From: Candidatus Avimonas merdigallinarum | GTDB taxonomy: Bacteria; Bacillota; Clostridia; Oscillospirales; Acutalibacteraceae | Direction: 5' to 3' | Assembly (NCBI GenBank): GCA_904377855.1 | Contig: CAJFGS010000005.1 | Span: 30,261 to 94,260, forward strand | Length of the DNA: 64,000 bases | Shown here: piece after piece, positions 50,633 to 58,996 of the stretch | Layout of the letters: the number at the start of each line of letters is the position of its first letter | How positions within the stretch are numbered: the first letter of the stretch is position 1 | The notes under the pieces: generated by a model | Seen by the model: only the letters and a program-made list of their open reading frames with translations | Databases searched by the model: none | What the model was told of the DNA's origin: nothing | Position numbers and translations under genes: made by a program

Positions 50633-52318
50633 ATGAAAAAAATAATCAGCCTGGTTGCAGCGGCCCTCGTGCTGCTGACGTCTGCCGCCATCCCGGCGGC
50701 GGCTGAGAACCAGTCGGGCACCGCATACCGGGTCACCGCCGGAGAAAACTTCTGCACCAGCGGGACCTTTGAGTCGGTGCCGCTGACCGATCCGGGAAAA
50801 CTGCCCCAGGATGGCACCTATGAGGAGCTCACGGAGACCCTGGGCTGGCGCACCAACAAGTTCGACTATCCGACCGTCAGCATTGCGAACGAGGGCTACC
50901 AGGGCGGGCGCTGCCTGAAAATTGCGGGCAACGGCGAAAACCAGTACGGCGCCGCCTATTACATCTTCCCCACTGGGAATATCCAGCGCTCGGAAACCTA
51001 CCAGGTCAGCTTCATGTATAAGGTGACCGACAACCTGACCAAGACCAACCAGCTCCACTGCGACGTCATGGACGGCGGCTGGGGCGACGTCCACGACATC
51101 ATCGCCGGCCTGGCGCCCCTGCCCGGGGAAGAGCTGGAGGACGGCTGGCGGAAGGTGACCGGCACCTTTGTGGTGGAATCGCCCGGCTCCTTCAAGGCGA
51201 TCCGCTTCTTTGCAGATTTCGCGTACAGCGGCTCTATGCTCGGCGCCGACGACTACCTGCTGATAGACAACGTGGAGGTTTCCAAGCTGAGCCTGACTGC
51301 CGGCACTACCGAGGCGGTGAACCTCTCCTCCACCAACCTGGTGAAGGGCGGCGACTTCGAGTACAAGGAAATCGACAGCCTGTACGATCCCGCCTTCGAT
51401 GTAAACGGCTGGTGGACCGTGGACGGCGACAAGATGGCCTCCACCGTGGTCGAGGACGGCGGCTCCAAGGTGCTGCAGATGCAGGGCAACATGATGCTCA
51501 AGTACGGCTCGGCCTATGTCAATTTCCAGGAGAAGCTGCAGGCGGGCAAGACCTACCGCCTGATGTTCGACTACAAGTTCCTGGGCACCACCCGGGAGGA
51601 CAGTTTGCAGGCCCACGTCGCCTTCATGGCGGACGCGGACATGCAGGTGGGCAACCCCGGCGGCTGGAGCAACGTCAACCTGATAAAGAACGACGTCGGG
51701 GAAACCCTCTCGAACGGCTATAAGCGGGTGATTGTGGAATACACCCCCACGGCGTTCGAGGCGGAGGCGATTTACGGCCTGCGGCTGTTCATCAACCTGG
51801 CGCAGCAGCCCGCCGGCTTCGGCATCATGTTTGACAACGTCCGTGTGAGCGAAGTGCTCGGCGCGGCCAGCAGCGAAGAGACGCAGCCCCCTTCGGGCGG
51901 CGGGGACGACGAGCCTTCCGACGAACCGTCGACTCCGGGCGACGAATCTTCCGATCCCGACAGCTCGGACGTATCCGGTGAGACGACCACCGATCCCACC
52001 GATACCGGCGACGGTACCACCGGGGATGAGACCAGCACCACCGGCGACGGCAGCGAAACCGATTCCTCGGTGACCGATCCGGCCAATCCGGTTGGCGGGG
52101 ACGACGGGGAGTCGTCTTCCGGCGGGCTCCCCGGCTGGGGGATCGCGCTGATTGTGGTGGCCGTGGTTATCGTTCTTGGCGGCGGCGGGTTCTGCCTCTG
52201 GTACTTTGTGATCCGGCCGAAAATGGGCGGGACCACCCCTCCGGACGGCGGGGAAACCCCTCCCGATGACGGCGCTTCCCCGTCGGACAACGGGACGCCG
52301 CCCGCGGACGCGGAATAA
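50633..52318 (+). CDS. Membrane-anchored paralogue of the preceding surface protein
   Basis: 561 residues. Signal peptide (AALVLLTSAAIPAAA), two modules that follow the neighbour's plan (ENFCTSGTFESVPL, CLKIAGNG, NQYGAAYY; STNLVKGGDFEYKE, VLQMQGN, DNVRVSEV), a linker of about 95 residues rich in Asp, Ser, Thr and Gly, one membrane helix (GWGIALIVVAVVIVLGGGGF), and a short Pro/Asp-rich end. Anchoring differs from the sortase-like tail of its sister. Thirty bases separate the genes, and AGGGAGGAGGC precedes the ATG. Likely glycan capture at the surface. Confidence 0.82.
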   Translation: MKKIISLVAAALVLLTSAAIPAAAENQSGTAYRVTAGENFCTSGTFESVPLTDPGKLPQDGTYEELTETLGWRTNKFDYPTVSIANEGYQGGRCLKIAGNGENQYGAAYYIFPTGNIQRSETYQVSFMYKVTDNLTKTNQLHCDVMDGGWGDVHDIIAGLAPLPGEELEDGWRKVTGTFVVESPGSFKAIRFFADFAYSGSMLGADDYLLIDNVEVSKLSLTAGTTEAVNLSSTNLVKGGDFEYKEIDSLYDPAFDVNGWWTVDGDKMASTVVEDGGSKVLQMQGNMMLKYGSAYVNFQEKLQAGKTYRLMFDYKFLGTTREDSLQAHVAFMADADMQVGNPGGWSNVNLIKNDVGETLSNGYKRVIVEYTPTAFEAEAIYGLRLFINLAQQPAGFGIMFDNVRVSEVLGAASSEETQPPSGGGDDEPSDEPSTPGDESSDPDSSDVSGETTTDPTDTGDGTTGDETSTTGDGSETDSSVTDPANPVGGDDGESSSGGLPGWGIALIVVAVVIVLGGGGFCLWYFVIRPKMGGTTPPDGGETPPDDGASPSDNGTPPADAE

Positions 52319-52355
52319 TCCCCCGCATTCGCACTGATTTTCAAAAACCTATTGC

Positions 52356-52392
52356 GGAAAGCCGCCGGCAGGACTGCCGGCGGCTTCCTTTC
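52356..52392 (+). terminator. Terminator at the end of the glycan locus
   Basis: GGAAAGCCGCCGGCA pairs with TGCCGGCGGCTTCC around GGAC, then TTTC. Confidence 0.75.
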
Positions 52393-52468
52393 GTTGGGCG
52401 GGGCTCCCATGGCCCCGCGCGCAGGGCCCTCAGGCCTTATCCGGAGGCCGGGCGGGGGAAAACGGCGC

Positions 52469-52496
52469 AAAAAAGCCGCGGACAATCGTCCGCGGC
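52469..52496 (-). terminator. Terminator of the tRNA gene
   Basis: On the minus strand GCCGCGGAC and GTCCGCGGC form the stem with a four-base loop, followed by six T. Confidence 0.85.
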
Positions 52497-52499
52497 GGG

Positions 52500-52574
52500 T
52501 GGCACCCCCTACCTGAGTCGAACAGGTGATTAGCCCTTAGGAGGGGCTTGTTATATCCACTTAACTAAGGGGGC
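52500..52574 (-). tRNA. tRNA-Arg (CCU)
   Basis: 75 bases including an encoded CCA. Acceptor stem GCCCCCU/AGGGGGU with G1-U72 wobble, anticodon stem AGCCC/GGGCU around loop CUCCUAA, giving anticodon CCU, and T arm ACCUG-UUCGACU-CAGGU. It reads AGG codons. It is followed by its own terminator. Confidence 0.93.
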
Positions 52575-52785
52575 GTGTCGGCGCGCGCCGGAAGGCCGGC
52601 GGCCCTGGATAACAGGGAATAGTGTACACCATGCGGGGGGGATTTGTCAATTCCCAAGCGGGACTTCTCCCGCATTTTGTGGTATACTATCCCTGGAACC
52701 CTCCGGAAGGCCTGAGCGGTCGGGGAGCCCGGCAGGACGGCGGCCTTTCGGGGAGAAAATACGGAAATTTTCAGGAGGGATCGGC
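52575..52785. other. Spacer with a hairpin and an extended -10
   Basis: GCGGGACTTCTCCCGC (52659-52674) is a small hairpin; TGGTATACT (52680-52688) looks like an extended -10 for the MNT-HEPN pair. Nothing else is seen. Confidence 0.4.
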
Positions 52786-53097
52786 ATGGAACAGAAAGCC
52801 GCGATGCTCGACGCGCTGCGGGACGGGATTGTACGCCTCTGCTCGCCTCTGCGGATTTATGTGTACAACCAGAAAACCAGCACGGCGGGGGAGCTTTCCT
52901 CGGTGAAGCTCTGCGTCGTTATCCCGGACGGGGATTCCCGGGAGGTGGAATGCCGCCTGTATATGGAACTGGAATCCGACCTGCCCTTTGACGTGCTGGT
53001 GTATACCGAGGCGGAATGGCAGGCCCTGCTGGAGACCAAGCTGAGCTTCGCCCAGCATATCCGGGAGACGGGGAGGCTGCTGTATGCGATCGACTAG
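52786..53097 (+). CDS. Degenerate MNT-type nucleotidyltransferase-like protein
   Basis: 103 residues. The fold is suggested by IYVYNQKTS...SSVKLCVVIPDG and LPFDVLVYTEAEWQALLE, the strand-helix ending of minimal nucleotidyltransferases. The GS motif and the D-x-D pair of active enzymes are not seen, so it is probably catalytically dead or only binds its partner. It overlaps the HEPN gene by 14 bases. In active MNT-HEPN systems the MNT enzyme blocks the HEPN toxin; here neutralisation would have to be by binding (inference). Confidence 0.72.
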   Translation: MEQKAAMLDALRDGIVRLCSPLRIYVYNQKTSTAGELSSVKLCVVIPDGDSREVECRLYMELESDLPFDVLVYTEAEWQALLETKLSFAQHIRETGRLLYAID

Positions 53098-53512
53098 GCA
53101 CTCCAAGGACAGCCGGAAATATTTTGACTGGCTGGAGATAGCGGCGGGGGATCTGCTCGCCGCCCGCCTGCTGATTGAGCAGGAGCAGTGCGCGGAGGCT
53201 GCGGCCTTCCACTGCCAGCAGGGGATGGAAAAGGCGTTCAAGGCCTACCTCATCGACCGGACCGGCGCGCTGGTGGACGGGCATAACCTGACCTGGCTCT
53301 GCCGCCAGGCGATGAAGCACAGCCGCGGCTTCTCCCGCTGGCTGGACGCCACGGCGAAGATGAACCGCCTGTATATCGAAACGCGGTACCCGTCCGACAT
53401 CGATTTGCGGCTGTCGGACGAGCGGGTGCGGGAGATATACCAGACCGCGCGGGAAGTATACGACTACGTCTGCACCGAGGTGTATGGGGAAGAGGCGATG
53501 GAGGACGAATAG
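53084..53512 (+). CDS. HEPN-domain protein
   Basis: 142 residues, all helical. Seen: YFDWLEIAAGDLLAARLLIEQ, AAAFHCQQGMEKAFKAYLI and DGHNLTWLCRQA, the core helices of PF05168-type HEPN domains. The R-x4-6-H ribonuclease motif is not clear, although RYPSDIDLR occurs late. GGGGAGG lies before the ATG, which overlaps the MNT-like gene. The pair resembles HEPN-MNT toxin-antitoxin modules but both active sites look degenerate. Confidence 0.85.
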   Translation: MRSTRHSKDSRKYFDWLEIAAGDLLAARLLIEQEQCAEAAAFHCQQGMEKAFKAYLIDRTGALVDGHNLTWLCRQAMKHSRGFSRWLDATAKMNRLYIETRYPSDIDLRLSDERVREIYQTAREVYDYVCTEVYGEEAMEDE

Positions 53513-53634
53513 GGCTCCCGCCGGGAGCCCTGCCCGCGTCAGGCGGGACGGGCGGCCTGCGGGGTGAGGGCCCGGTTCCGCCGCCTGCCCGAGGGCGGGG
53601 ACGCAGGGAAGGGGCGGAGGGAAGGCCTCCGCCC
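53513..53634. other. Convergent spacer with two hairpins
   Basis: GGGCTCCCG/CGGGAGCCC at 53513-53530 follows the HEPN gene, and GGGGCGGAGG/CCTCCGCCCC at 53611-53635 closes the minus-strand ABC gene. Confidence 0.55.
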
Positions 53635-54351
53635 CTATTCCCCGGCCGGCCTGGCGGAGGGGACGGCGCTCCCCGGCCCGTCCTCCACAATCCGGCCGTC
53701 CTGGATCCGCACCACCCGCCGGGCGGAGGCGGCGATGCCGCTGTCGTGGGTGATGAGGATGACGGTGCGTCCCTCCCCGTTGAGATCCTGCAGGATCTGC
53801 ATCACCTCCCGGCCGGAAGCGGTATCCAGGTTGCCGGTGGGCTCGTCCGCCAGGAGGATGGGCGGGCGGGCGGCGATGGCCCGGGCGATGGCCACCCGCT
53901 GCTGCTGGCCGCCCGACATCTCGGCCGGCCGGTGCCGGAGCCGTTCCCCCAGCCCCACCCGGGCCAGGCTTTCCGCCGCGATCCGCCGCCGCTCGTCCCG
54001 GGGCATCCCCCGGTAGAGCAGGGGCAGCTCGACGTTTTCCAGCGCGTCCAGGCTGGGGATCAGGTGGAACCCCTGGAAAATAAAGCCGATATGGAGGTTC
54101 CGGATATCCGAAAGCTCCCGATCGGAGAGATGGGCGACGTTTTTCCCTTCCAGCCAGTACTCCCCTTCGGTGGGGGAATCCAGGCAGCCGAGCATGTTCA
54201 TCAGGGTGGATTTGCCCGACCCGGACTGGCCGACGATGGCAACGAACGCCCCTTCCTCCACGGTGAGGGACACGCCGTCCAGCGCCCGCACCTCCCCCGG
54301 GCCGGGGTTATAGATTTTATACATATTCTGGATACGGATGATGTCCGCCAT
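53635..54351 (-). CDS. ABC transporter ATP-binding protein (MacB/LolD type)
   Basis: 238 residues. Walker A GQSGSGKST (about 39-47), Q loop FIFQGFHLIPSL, signature MSGGQQQR, Walker B ILLADEP, D loop GNLD and H loop LITHD are all intact, so it should hydrolyse ATP. The EYWLEGKNVAHLSDREL region and overall form match the family that drives MacB/FtsX-like permeases. No permease is adjacent: the gene is an orphan between convergent and divergent neighbours. It is not of the sugar-importer MsmX type, so it is unlikely to energise the glycan locus. Confidence 0.92.
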   Translation of the reverse strand: MADIIRIQNMYKIYNPGPGEVRALDGVSLTVEEGAFVAIVGQSGSGKSTLMNMLGCLDSPTEGEYWLEGKNVAHLSDRELSDIRNLHIGFIFQGFHLIPSLDALENVELPLLYRGMPRDERRRIAAESLARVGLGERLRHRPAEMSGGQQQRVAIARAIAARPPILLADEPTGNLDTASGREVMQILQDLNGEGRTVILITHDSGIAASARRVVRIQDGRIVEDGPGSAVPSARPAGE

Positions 54352-54607
54352 ATGCGGGACCCCTTTCTGCGGCTGCCGCTTTTTTGCTGTACGCAAGATA
54401 GTATGTCCCGTTTCCCCTCCCTGCCGGCGGGGAAAGCGGCGAAAGGAAAAATAAAAACCGATTGCCGGGCAAAATTTGCACTCCCCCTGCGCAGGCCCTC
54501 CCTTCCTGCGGAAAATGCAGATGACAAAGCCGCAGGGAAACGGTATAATAGGCGGTAGCAGCCGGGGAAGAGGGAAAGCCGCCCGGAAACGAAAGGAAAG
54601 AACATCT

Positions 54608-56131
54608 ATGTTGAATGCCGATTGGAAACATTTCAAGAGCGGGACCGACATCCGCGGCGTCGCCGTCGACGGGGTGGCGGGGGAACCGCTGGATTTGACC
54701 GACGAAGCGGTGCAGGCCATGGCCGCCGGGTTTGCGGCCTGGCTTTCGGAGCGGGTGGGGAAGCCCGCGGATAAACTGACCGTATCGGTGGGGCGGGACA
54801 GCCGGATTTCCGGCCCCCGCCTGCGGGACGCGGTGACGGCGGCCCTGACCGCGGCGGGCGTCACCGTGCTGGACTGCGGGCTGGCCTCCACCCCGGCGAT
54901 GTTTATGACCACGGTGGATCTCGGGTGCGACGGCGCGGTGCAGATTACCGCCAGCCACCATCCCTACCACCGCAACGGGCTGAAATTCTTCCTCCCCTCC
55001 GGCGGACTGGAGGGGAGCGACATCGAGGCGGTGCTAAAGAACGCCCAGGACGGCGTGAAGCCCGCCCCGGCGGAAGGGACCTGCCGTGCGGTGGATTACA
55101 TGACCCAATATGCGGCCCGGCTCCGCCGCCTCATCTGCGAGGGGGTGGGCGCCGCCGATTACGATCACCCGCTCGCCGGGTTCCACATCGTGGTGGACGC
55201 GGGCAACGGCGTGGGTGGCTTCTACGCCGGCGAGGTGCTGGCCCCCCTGGGGGCCGACGTTTCGGGCAGCCAGTTCCTCGACCCGGACGGCCGTTTCCCC
55301 AACCATATCCCCAACCCCGAAAACGAGGACGCGATGCGTTCGATTTGTGAAGCGACCGTCCGCGCCGGGGCGGACCTCGGCGTTATCTTCGATACCGACG
55401 TGGACCGCGCGGGCTGCGTGGACGGGCAGGGCCGGGAAATCAACCGGAACCGGCTGGTCGCGCTCGCGGCGGCGATTGCGCTGGAGGGGAACCCCGGCGG
55501 CACCGTCGTCACCGACTCCATTACCTCGAGCGGGCTGAAAACCTTTCTTGAAAAGGAGCTCGGCGGGGTGCACTGCCGGTTTAAGCGGGGGTACAAAAAC
55601 GTCATTAACGAAGCTATCCGCCTGAACAAGGAGGGGGTCAACTGCCCCCTGGCGATCGAGACCTCCGGCCACGCCGCCCTGCGGGAGAACTATTTCCTGG
55701 ACGACGGCGCCTACCTCATGACCAAGATCATCATCAAGGCGGCCCGGCTGCGGGCCCAGGGGAAGACGCTGGACAGCCTGATTGCAAGCCTTGCCGAGCC
55801 GGTGGAGGGGGCCGAGCTGCGCTTCCCCATCCGGGAGGAGGATTTCCGCGCCTGCGGGACCGCCGTGCTGACGGGGCTGGAAGCCTACGCCCGGGAAAAG
55901 GGCTGGGCGGTCGCGGACGATTCCCGGGAAGGGGTGCGTGTCTCCTTCGGCAAAGGGGAGGGGGACGGCTGGTTCCTGCTCCGCCTGAGCGTCCACGATC
56001 CGGTGATGCCCCTGAACATCGAGAGCGACACGGCCGGCGGCTGCCGGGTTATCGCGCAGAAGCTGGCGGGATACCTGGCCGGGTGCGCGGGCCTCGACCA
56101 GTCCGCGCTGCGGGACTACCTCGCGGAGTGA
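54608..56131 (+). CDS. Phosphohexomutase (phosphomannomutase/phosphoglucomutase family)
   Basis: 507 residues of the alpha-D-phosphohexomutase family. Seen: FKSGTDIRGVAVDG at the start, VGRDSRISG, the phosphoserine loop TASHHPYHRNGLKF (usual TASHNP), the metal loop FDTDVDRAG, and the sugar-binding motif IETSGHAALRENYFLDD. The substitution of His for Asn after the catalytic Ser-His pair is unusual but occurs in some clostridial members. Start 54608 follows GAAAGGAAAGAACATCT. Substrate (mannose, glucose or glucosamine phosphate) is not resolved. Confidence 0.9.
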   Translation: MLNADWKHFKSGTDIRGVAVDGVAGEPLDLTDEAVQAMAAGFAAWLSERVGKPADKLTVSVGRDSRISGPRLRDAVTAALTAAGVTVLDCGLASTPAMFMTTVDLGCDGAVQITASHHPYHRNGLKFFLPSGGLEGSDIEAVLKNAQDGVKPAPAEGTCRAVDYMTQYAARLRRLICEGVGAADYDHPLAGFHIVVDAGNGVGGFYAGEVLAPLGADVSGSQFLDPDGRFPNHIPNPENEDAMRSICEATVRAGADLGVIFDTDVDRAGCVDGQGREINRNRLVALAAAIALEGNPGGTVVTDSITSSGLKTFLEKELGGVHCRFKRGYKNVINEAIRLNKEGVNCPLAIETSGHAALRENYFLDDGAYLMTKIIIKAARLRAQGKTLDSLIASLAEPVEGAELRFPIREEDFRACGTAVLTGLEAYAREKGWAVADDSREGVRVSFGKGEGDGWFLLRLSVHDPVMPLNIESDTAGGCRVIAQKLAGYLAGCAGLDQSALRDYLAE

Positions 56132-56184
56132 CCGGGAAACCAAAGCGGGGCGGGTGAGCCCGCCCCGGATAGGAAAGGATGGGG

Positions 56185-57108
56185 ATGCGCATGGACTGGA
56201 CCGAAGTGAAGATTACCGTCCCGGCAGCCGATACCGACCGGGCGGCGGATATTGCCAACATGGTGGTGCCCTACGGGGTGTATATCGAGGATTACAGCGA
56301 TCTCATCGAAGGCGCGCGGGAGATTGCCCATATCGACCTGATTGACGAGGAGCTTTTGTCCCGCGACCGCACCCGGTCGGTTATCCATGTTTACATCTCC
56401 CCGGAGGAGAACCCCGCCGAGGCGGTGGCCTTCCTGCGGGAGCGGTACACGGCGGCAGGGATCCCGCACGAGGTGCTGACCGGCGAGGTCAGAGAGGATG
56501 ACTGGGCCAACAACTGGAAAAAGTACTTCAAGCCCCTGCCGGTGGGGGAGCGGCTGCTCATCTGCCCGACCTGGGAGGATACGCCGGAGGCGGCGGGGCG
56601 GGCCCTGCTTCATATCGACCCCGGCATGGCCTTCGGCACCGGCGGGCACGACACCACCCGACTGGTGCTGGAAACGCTGGAGAACCATATCCACGGCGGG
56701 GAAACGCTGCTGGACGTGGGGTGCGGGAGCGGCATCCTTTCGATTGCCGCCCTGCTGCTCGGGGCCAAAAGCGCCGTCGGGGTGGACATCGACCCCCTCG
56801 CGGTGAAGACCGCCGTGGAAAACGGGGAGCTTAACGGCCTGCGCCCCCCCGCATACTCCATCCGCCAGGGGAACCTGGTGGACGCGGTGGAGGGGACGTT
56901 CGACATCGTGGCGGCCAATATTGTGGCGGATGCGATCATCGCCCTTTCCGCCGGCATCCGCCCCTTCCTGAAGCCGGGCGGCCTGTACATCATGTCCGGG
57001 ATCATCGACACCCGGGAGCAGGACGTGCTCGGCGCGCTGGCCCGCTGCGGCTTCACGGTGCGGGAGCGGCTCGAGCACGGCGGCTGGCTCTGCCTGGTGG
57101 CCCAATAA
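56185..57108 (+). CDS. prmA: Ribosomal protein L11 methyltransferase
   Basis: SAM-dependent trimethylation of ribosomal protein L11. About 307 residues. The N-terminal recognition domain (WTEVKITVPAADTDRAADIA) leads to DWANNWKKYFKPLPVGERL and the catalytic domain: IDPGMAFGTGGHDTTRLVLE, the PrmA hallmark, then LDVGCGSGILSIAALLLGA and IVAANIVADAII. Among ATG codons at 56179, 56185 and 56191, the second has best spacing from AGGAAAGGA (56171-56179). rsmE follows two genes later, in a common clostridial order. Confidence 0.95.
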   Translation: MRMDWTEVKITVPAADTDRAADIANMVVPYGVYIEDYSDLIEGAREIAHIDLIDEELLSRDRTRSVIHVYISPEENPAEAVAFLRERYTAAGIPHEVLTGEVREDDWANNWKKYFKPLPVGERLLICPTWEDTPEAAGRALLHIDPGMAFGTGGHDTTRLVLETLENHIHGGETLLDVGCGSGILSIAALLLGAKSAVGVDIDPLAVKTAVENGELNGLRPPAYSIRQGNLVDAVEGTFDIVAANIVADAIIALSAGIRPFLKPGGLYIMSGIIDTREQDVLGALARCGFTVRERLEHGGWLCLVAQ

Positions 57109-57219
57109 CCGAAAACGGTTTGTTGAATGAACGGAATTGAACCATCACCATAGAGTATCCTGCGGCGGGCGGGGGCCGGCGGCTCCGCCGCCCCGCGGGG
57201 AAGGGAAAGGAAGCGGAGG

Positions 57220-57951
57220 ATGCAGGAGTGGCTTTCCAGGGAAGCGATGCTGCTCGGCCGGGAAGCGGTGGAGCGGCTGGAACAGGCGTCGGTCGCCGTT
57301 TTCGGGCTGGGCGGGGTCGGTTCCTACACGGCGGAGGCACTCGCCCGCGCCGGGATAGGCCGGCTGGTGCTGGTGGACGGGGATACGGTGTCGGACACCA
57401 ACCGGAACCGGCAGCTCGGCGCGCTGGTTTCTACAATCGGCCTTTCCAAGGCGGAGGTGACGGCCGCCCGGGTGCGGGACATCAACCCCGTCTGCCGGGT
57501 GGAAGCGCACACCCTGTTTTACCTCCCGGGGGAGGAAGGGGGGCTGCTCGACGGGCTGGACTATGCGGCCGACGCGGTGGATACCGTGGCGGCCAAGCTT
57601 TCCCTGGCCGAAGAGTGCCGCCGCCGGGGGATCCCGCTGGTCAGCGCCATGGGCTGCGGCAACAAGCTGGACCCCACCGCTTTCCGGGCGGCGGACATCT
57701 ATGACACAAAGGTCTGCCCCCTCTGCCGGGTGATGCGGCGGGAACTCAAGGCGCGGGGGATCCCTTCGCTCCGGGTGGTGTATTCGGAAGAGCCGCCCCT
57801 CACGCCCCTTCCCGGCGGGGAGGAGCCGGCGGAGGGGAAGCGTGCCCTGCCGGGGAGCGTGTCCTTTGTGCCGGGGGCGGCGGGGCTGATCCTGGCCGGG
57901 GAGATTATCAAGGGCCTCGCCGGCCTCGGGCCGGAGGCGGGGCGGGAATAA
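57220..57951 (+). CDS. tcdA: tRNA threonylcarbamoyladenosine dehydratase (TcdA/CsdL)
   Basis: E1-like enzyme that cyclises t6A37 of tRNA to ct6A with ATP. 243 residues. Seen: VAVFGLGGVGSYTAEALARAG (nucleotide site), LVDGDTVSDTNRNRQLGA, DAVDTVAAKLSLAEEC, CGNKLDPTAFRAADIYDTKVCPLCRVMR with the Cys pair, and the VPGAAGLILAGEIIKGL ending. GGAAAGGAAGCGGAGG precedes the ATG. It lies between prmA and rsmE, so three RNA or ribosome modification genes stand in a row. Confidence 0.92.
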   Translation: MQEWLSREAMLLGREAVERLEQASVAVFGLGGVGSYTAEALARAGIGRLVLVDGDTVSDTNRNRQLGALVSTIGLSKAEVTAARVRDINPVCRVEAHTLFYLPGEEGGLLDGLDYAADAVDTVAAKLSLAEECRRRGIPLVSAMGCGNKLDPTAFRAADIYDTKVCPLCRVMRRELKARGIPSLRVVYSEEPPLTPLPGGEEPAEGKRALPGSVSFVPGAAGLILAGEIIKGLAGLGPEAGRE

Positions 57952-58048
57952 ACGTCCCCGCCCGCGGGAAGCCGCCGGGCGGACGGCGGGGAGGCGGCGG
58001 GGCTGCCGCGCCCCCGCCCGATTGAGACAGCAGGAAGGGGGCGGCGGG

Positions 58049-58774
58049 ATGCCGCGTTTTTTCACAGAGGTTCCCGGCGGGGAATCGGCCCTCATCACCG
58101 GGCAGGATGCGGTGCATATCCGCCGCGCCCTGCGCATGAAGCCGGGGGAGAATCTCACCCTCTGCGACGGGCAGGGGACCGACTATTTCTGCGAGATCAC
58201 GGGGTTTGAGGGGGAGGATGTGCGGCTGAAGGTGCTGTACCACACCCCCACCGCCTGCGAGCCCTCGGTGGAAATCACCCTGTACCAGGGGCTCCCCAAG
58301 GGGGAGAAGATGGAGTGGATCCTCCAGAAGGCGGTGGAACTGGGGGTGTCGGCCGTCGTCCCGGTGGCCATGGCGCGCAGCGTGGCCCGGCTGGACGGCA
58401 AGGAGGAACGCAAGCGCGCCCGCTGGCAGAAGATTGCCGACGAAGCGGCCGGGCAGTCCGGGCGGGGGATCCTCCCGCCGGTGGAGCCGCCCCACTCCTG
58501 GAAAGGGGCGCTGGAGCGCATGAAAGCCGCCGGCGTCCCGGTGGTCGCCTTCTATGAAGGGGGCGGCCTCCCGCTGGCAGAACTGGTGGGACGGGAAACC
58601 CGCCGCCTGGCGGTGGTCGTCGGGCCGGAGGGCGGGTTTGAGCCGTCGGAGATCGAGGACCTGCGCGCGCTCGGCGCACAGGTGGCCACCCTCGGCCCCC
58701 GGATCCTGCGGTGCGAAACGGCGCCGCTCGCCGCCCTCGCGGTGATTATGGCGCTGACCGGCAATATGGAATAG
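58049..58774 (+). CDS. rsmE: 16S rRNA (uracil1498-N3)-methyltransferase
   Basis: SPOUT-class enzyme that methylates U1498. 241 residues. Seen: PRFFTEVPGG at the start, HIRRALRMKPGENLTLCDG (PUA-like part), LYQGLPKGEKMEWILQKAVELGV, VPVAMARSVARL, and the knot region VVVGPEGGFEPSEIE with LGPRILRCETAPLAALAVI. The start at 58049 (MPRFF) is preferred to 58022; GGAAGGGGGCGGG lies before it. A hairpin without T run follows at 58792-58827. Confidence 0.95.
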   Translation: MPRFFTEVPGGESALITGQDAVHIRRALRMKPGENLTLCDGQGTDYFCEITGFEGEDVRLKVLYHTPTACEPSVEITLYQGLPKGEKMEWILQKAVELGVSAVVPVAMARSVARLDGKEERKRARWQKIADEAAGQSGRGILPPVEPPHSWKGALERMKAAGVPVVAFYEGGGLPLAELVGRETRRLAVVVGPEGGFEPSEIEDLRALGAQVATLGPRILRCETAPLAALAVIMALTGNME

Positions 58775-58996
58775 CCGGCGGGGGGACAGCGGCCCGGCCC
58801 TTCCCGGGCAGCCGGGAAAGGCCGGGCGGATACGCTGCCCGAGGCCGGCCACACTCTGGTTCAGCCGTGCGGCTGCTTCGCGGGGGAGCGGGCGGCTTCC
58901 CTCTCCCCGGAGGCCGGGGCCGCGTATCCCCGCAGTATAATTGAAACGGAAAAGGGCGCGGGGCGGGGACGCCGGCGCCCGGAAAGGCGGTTTTCC

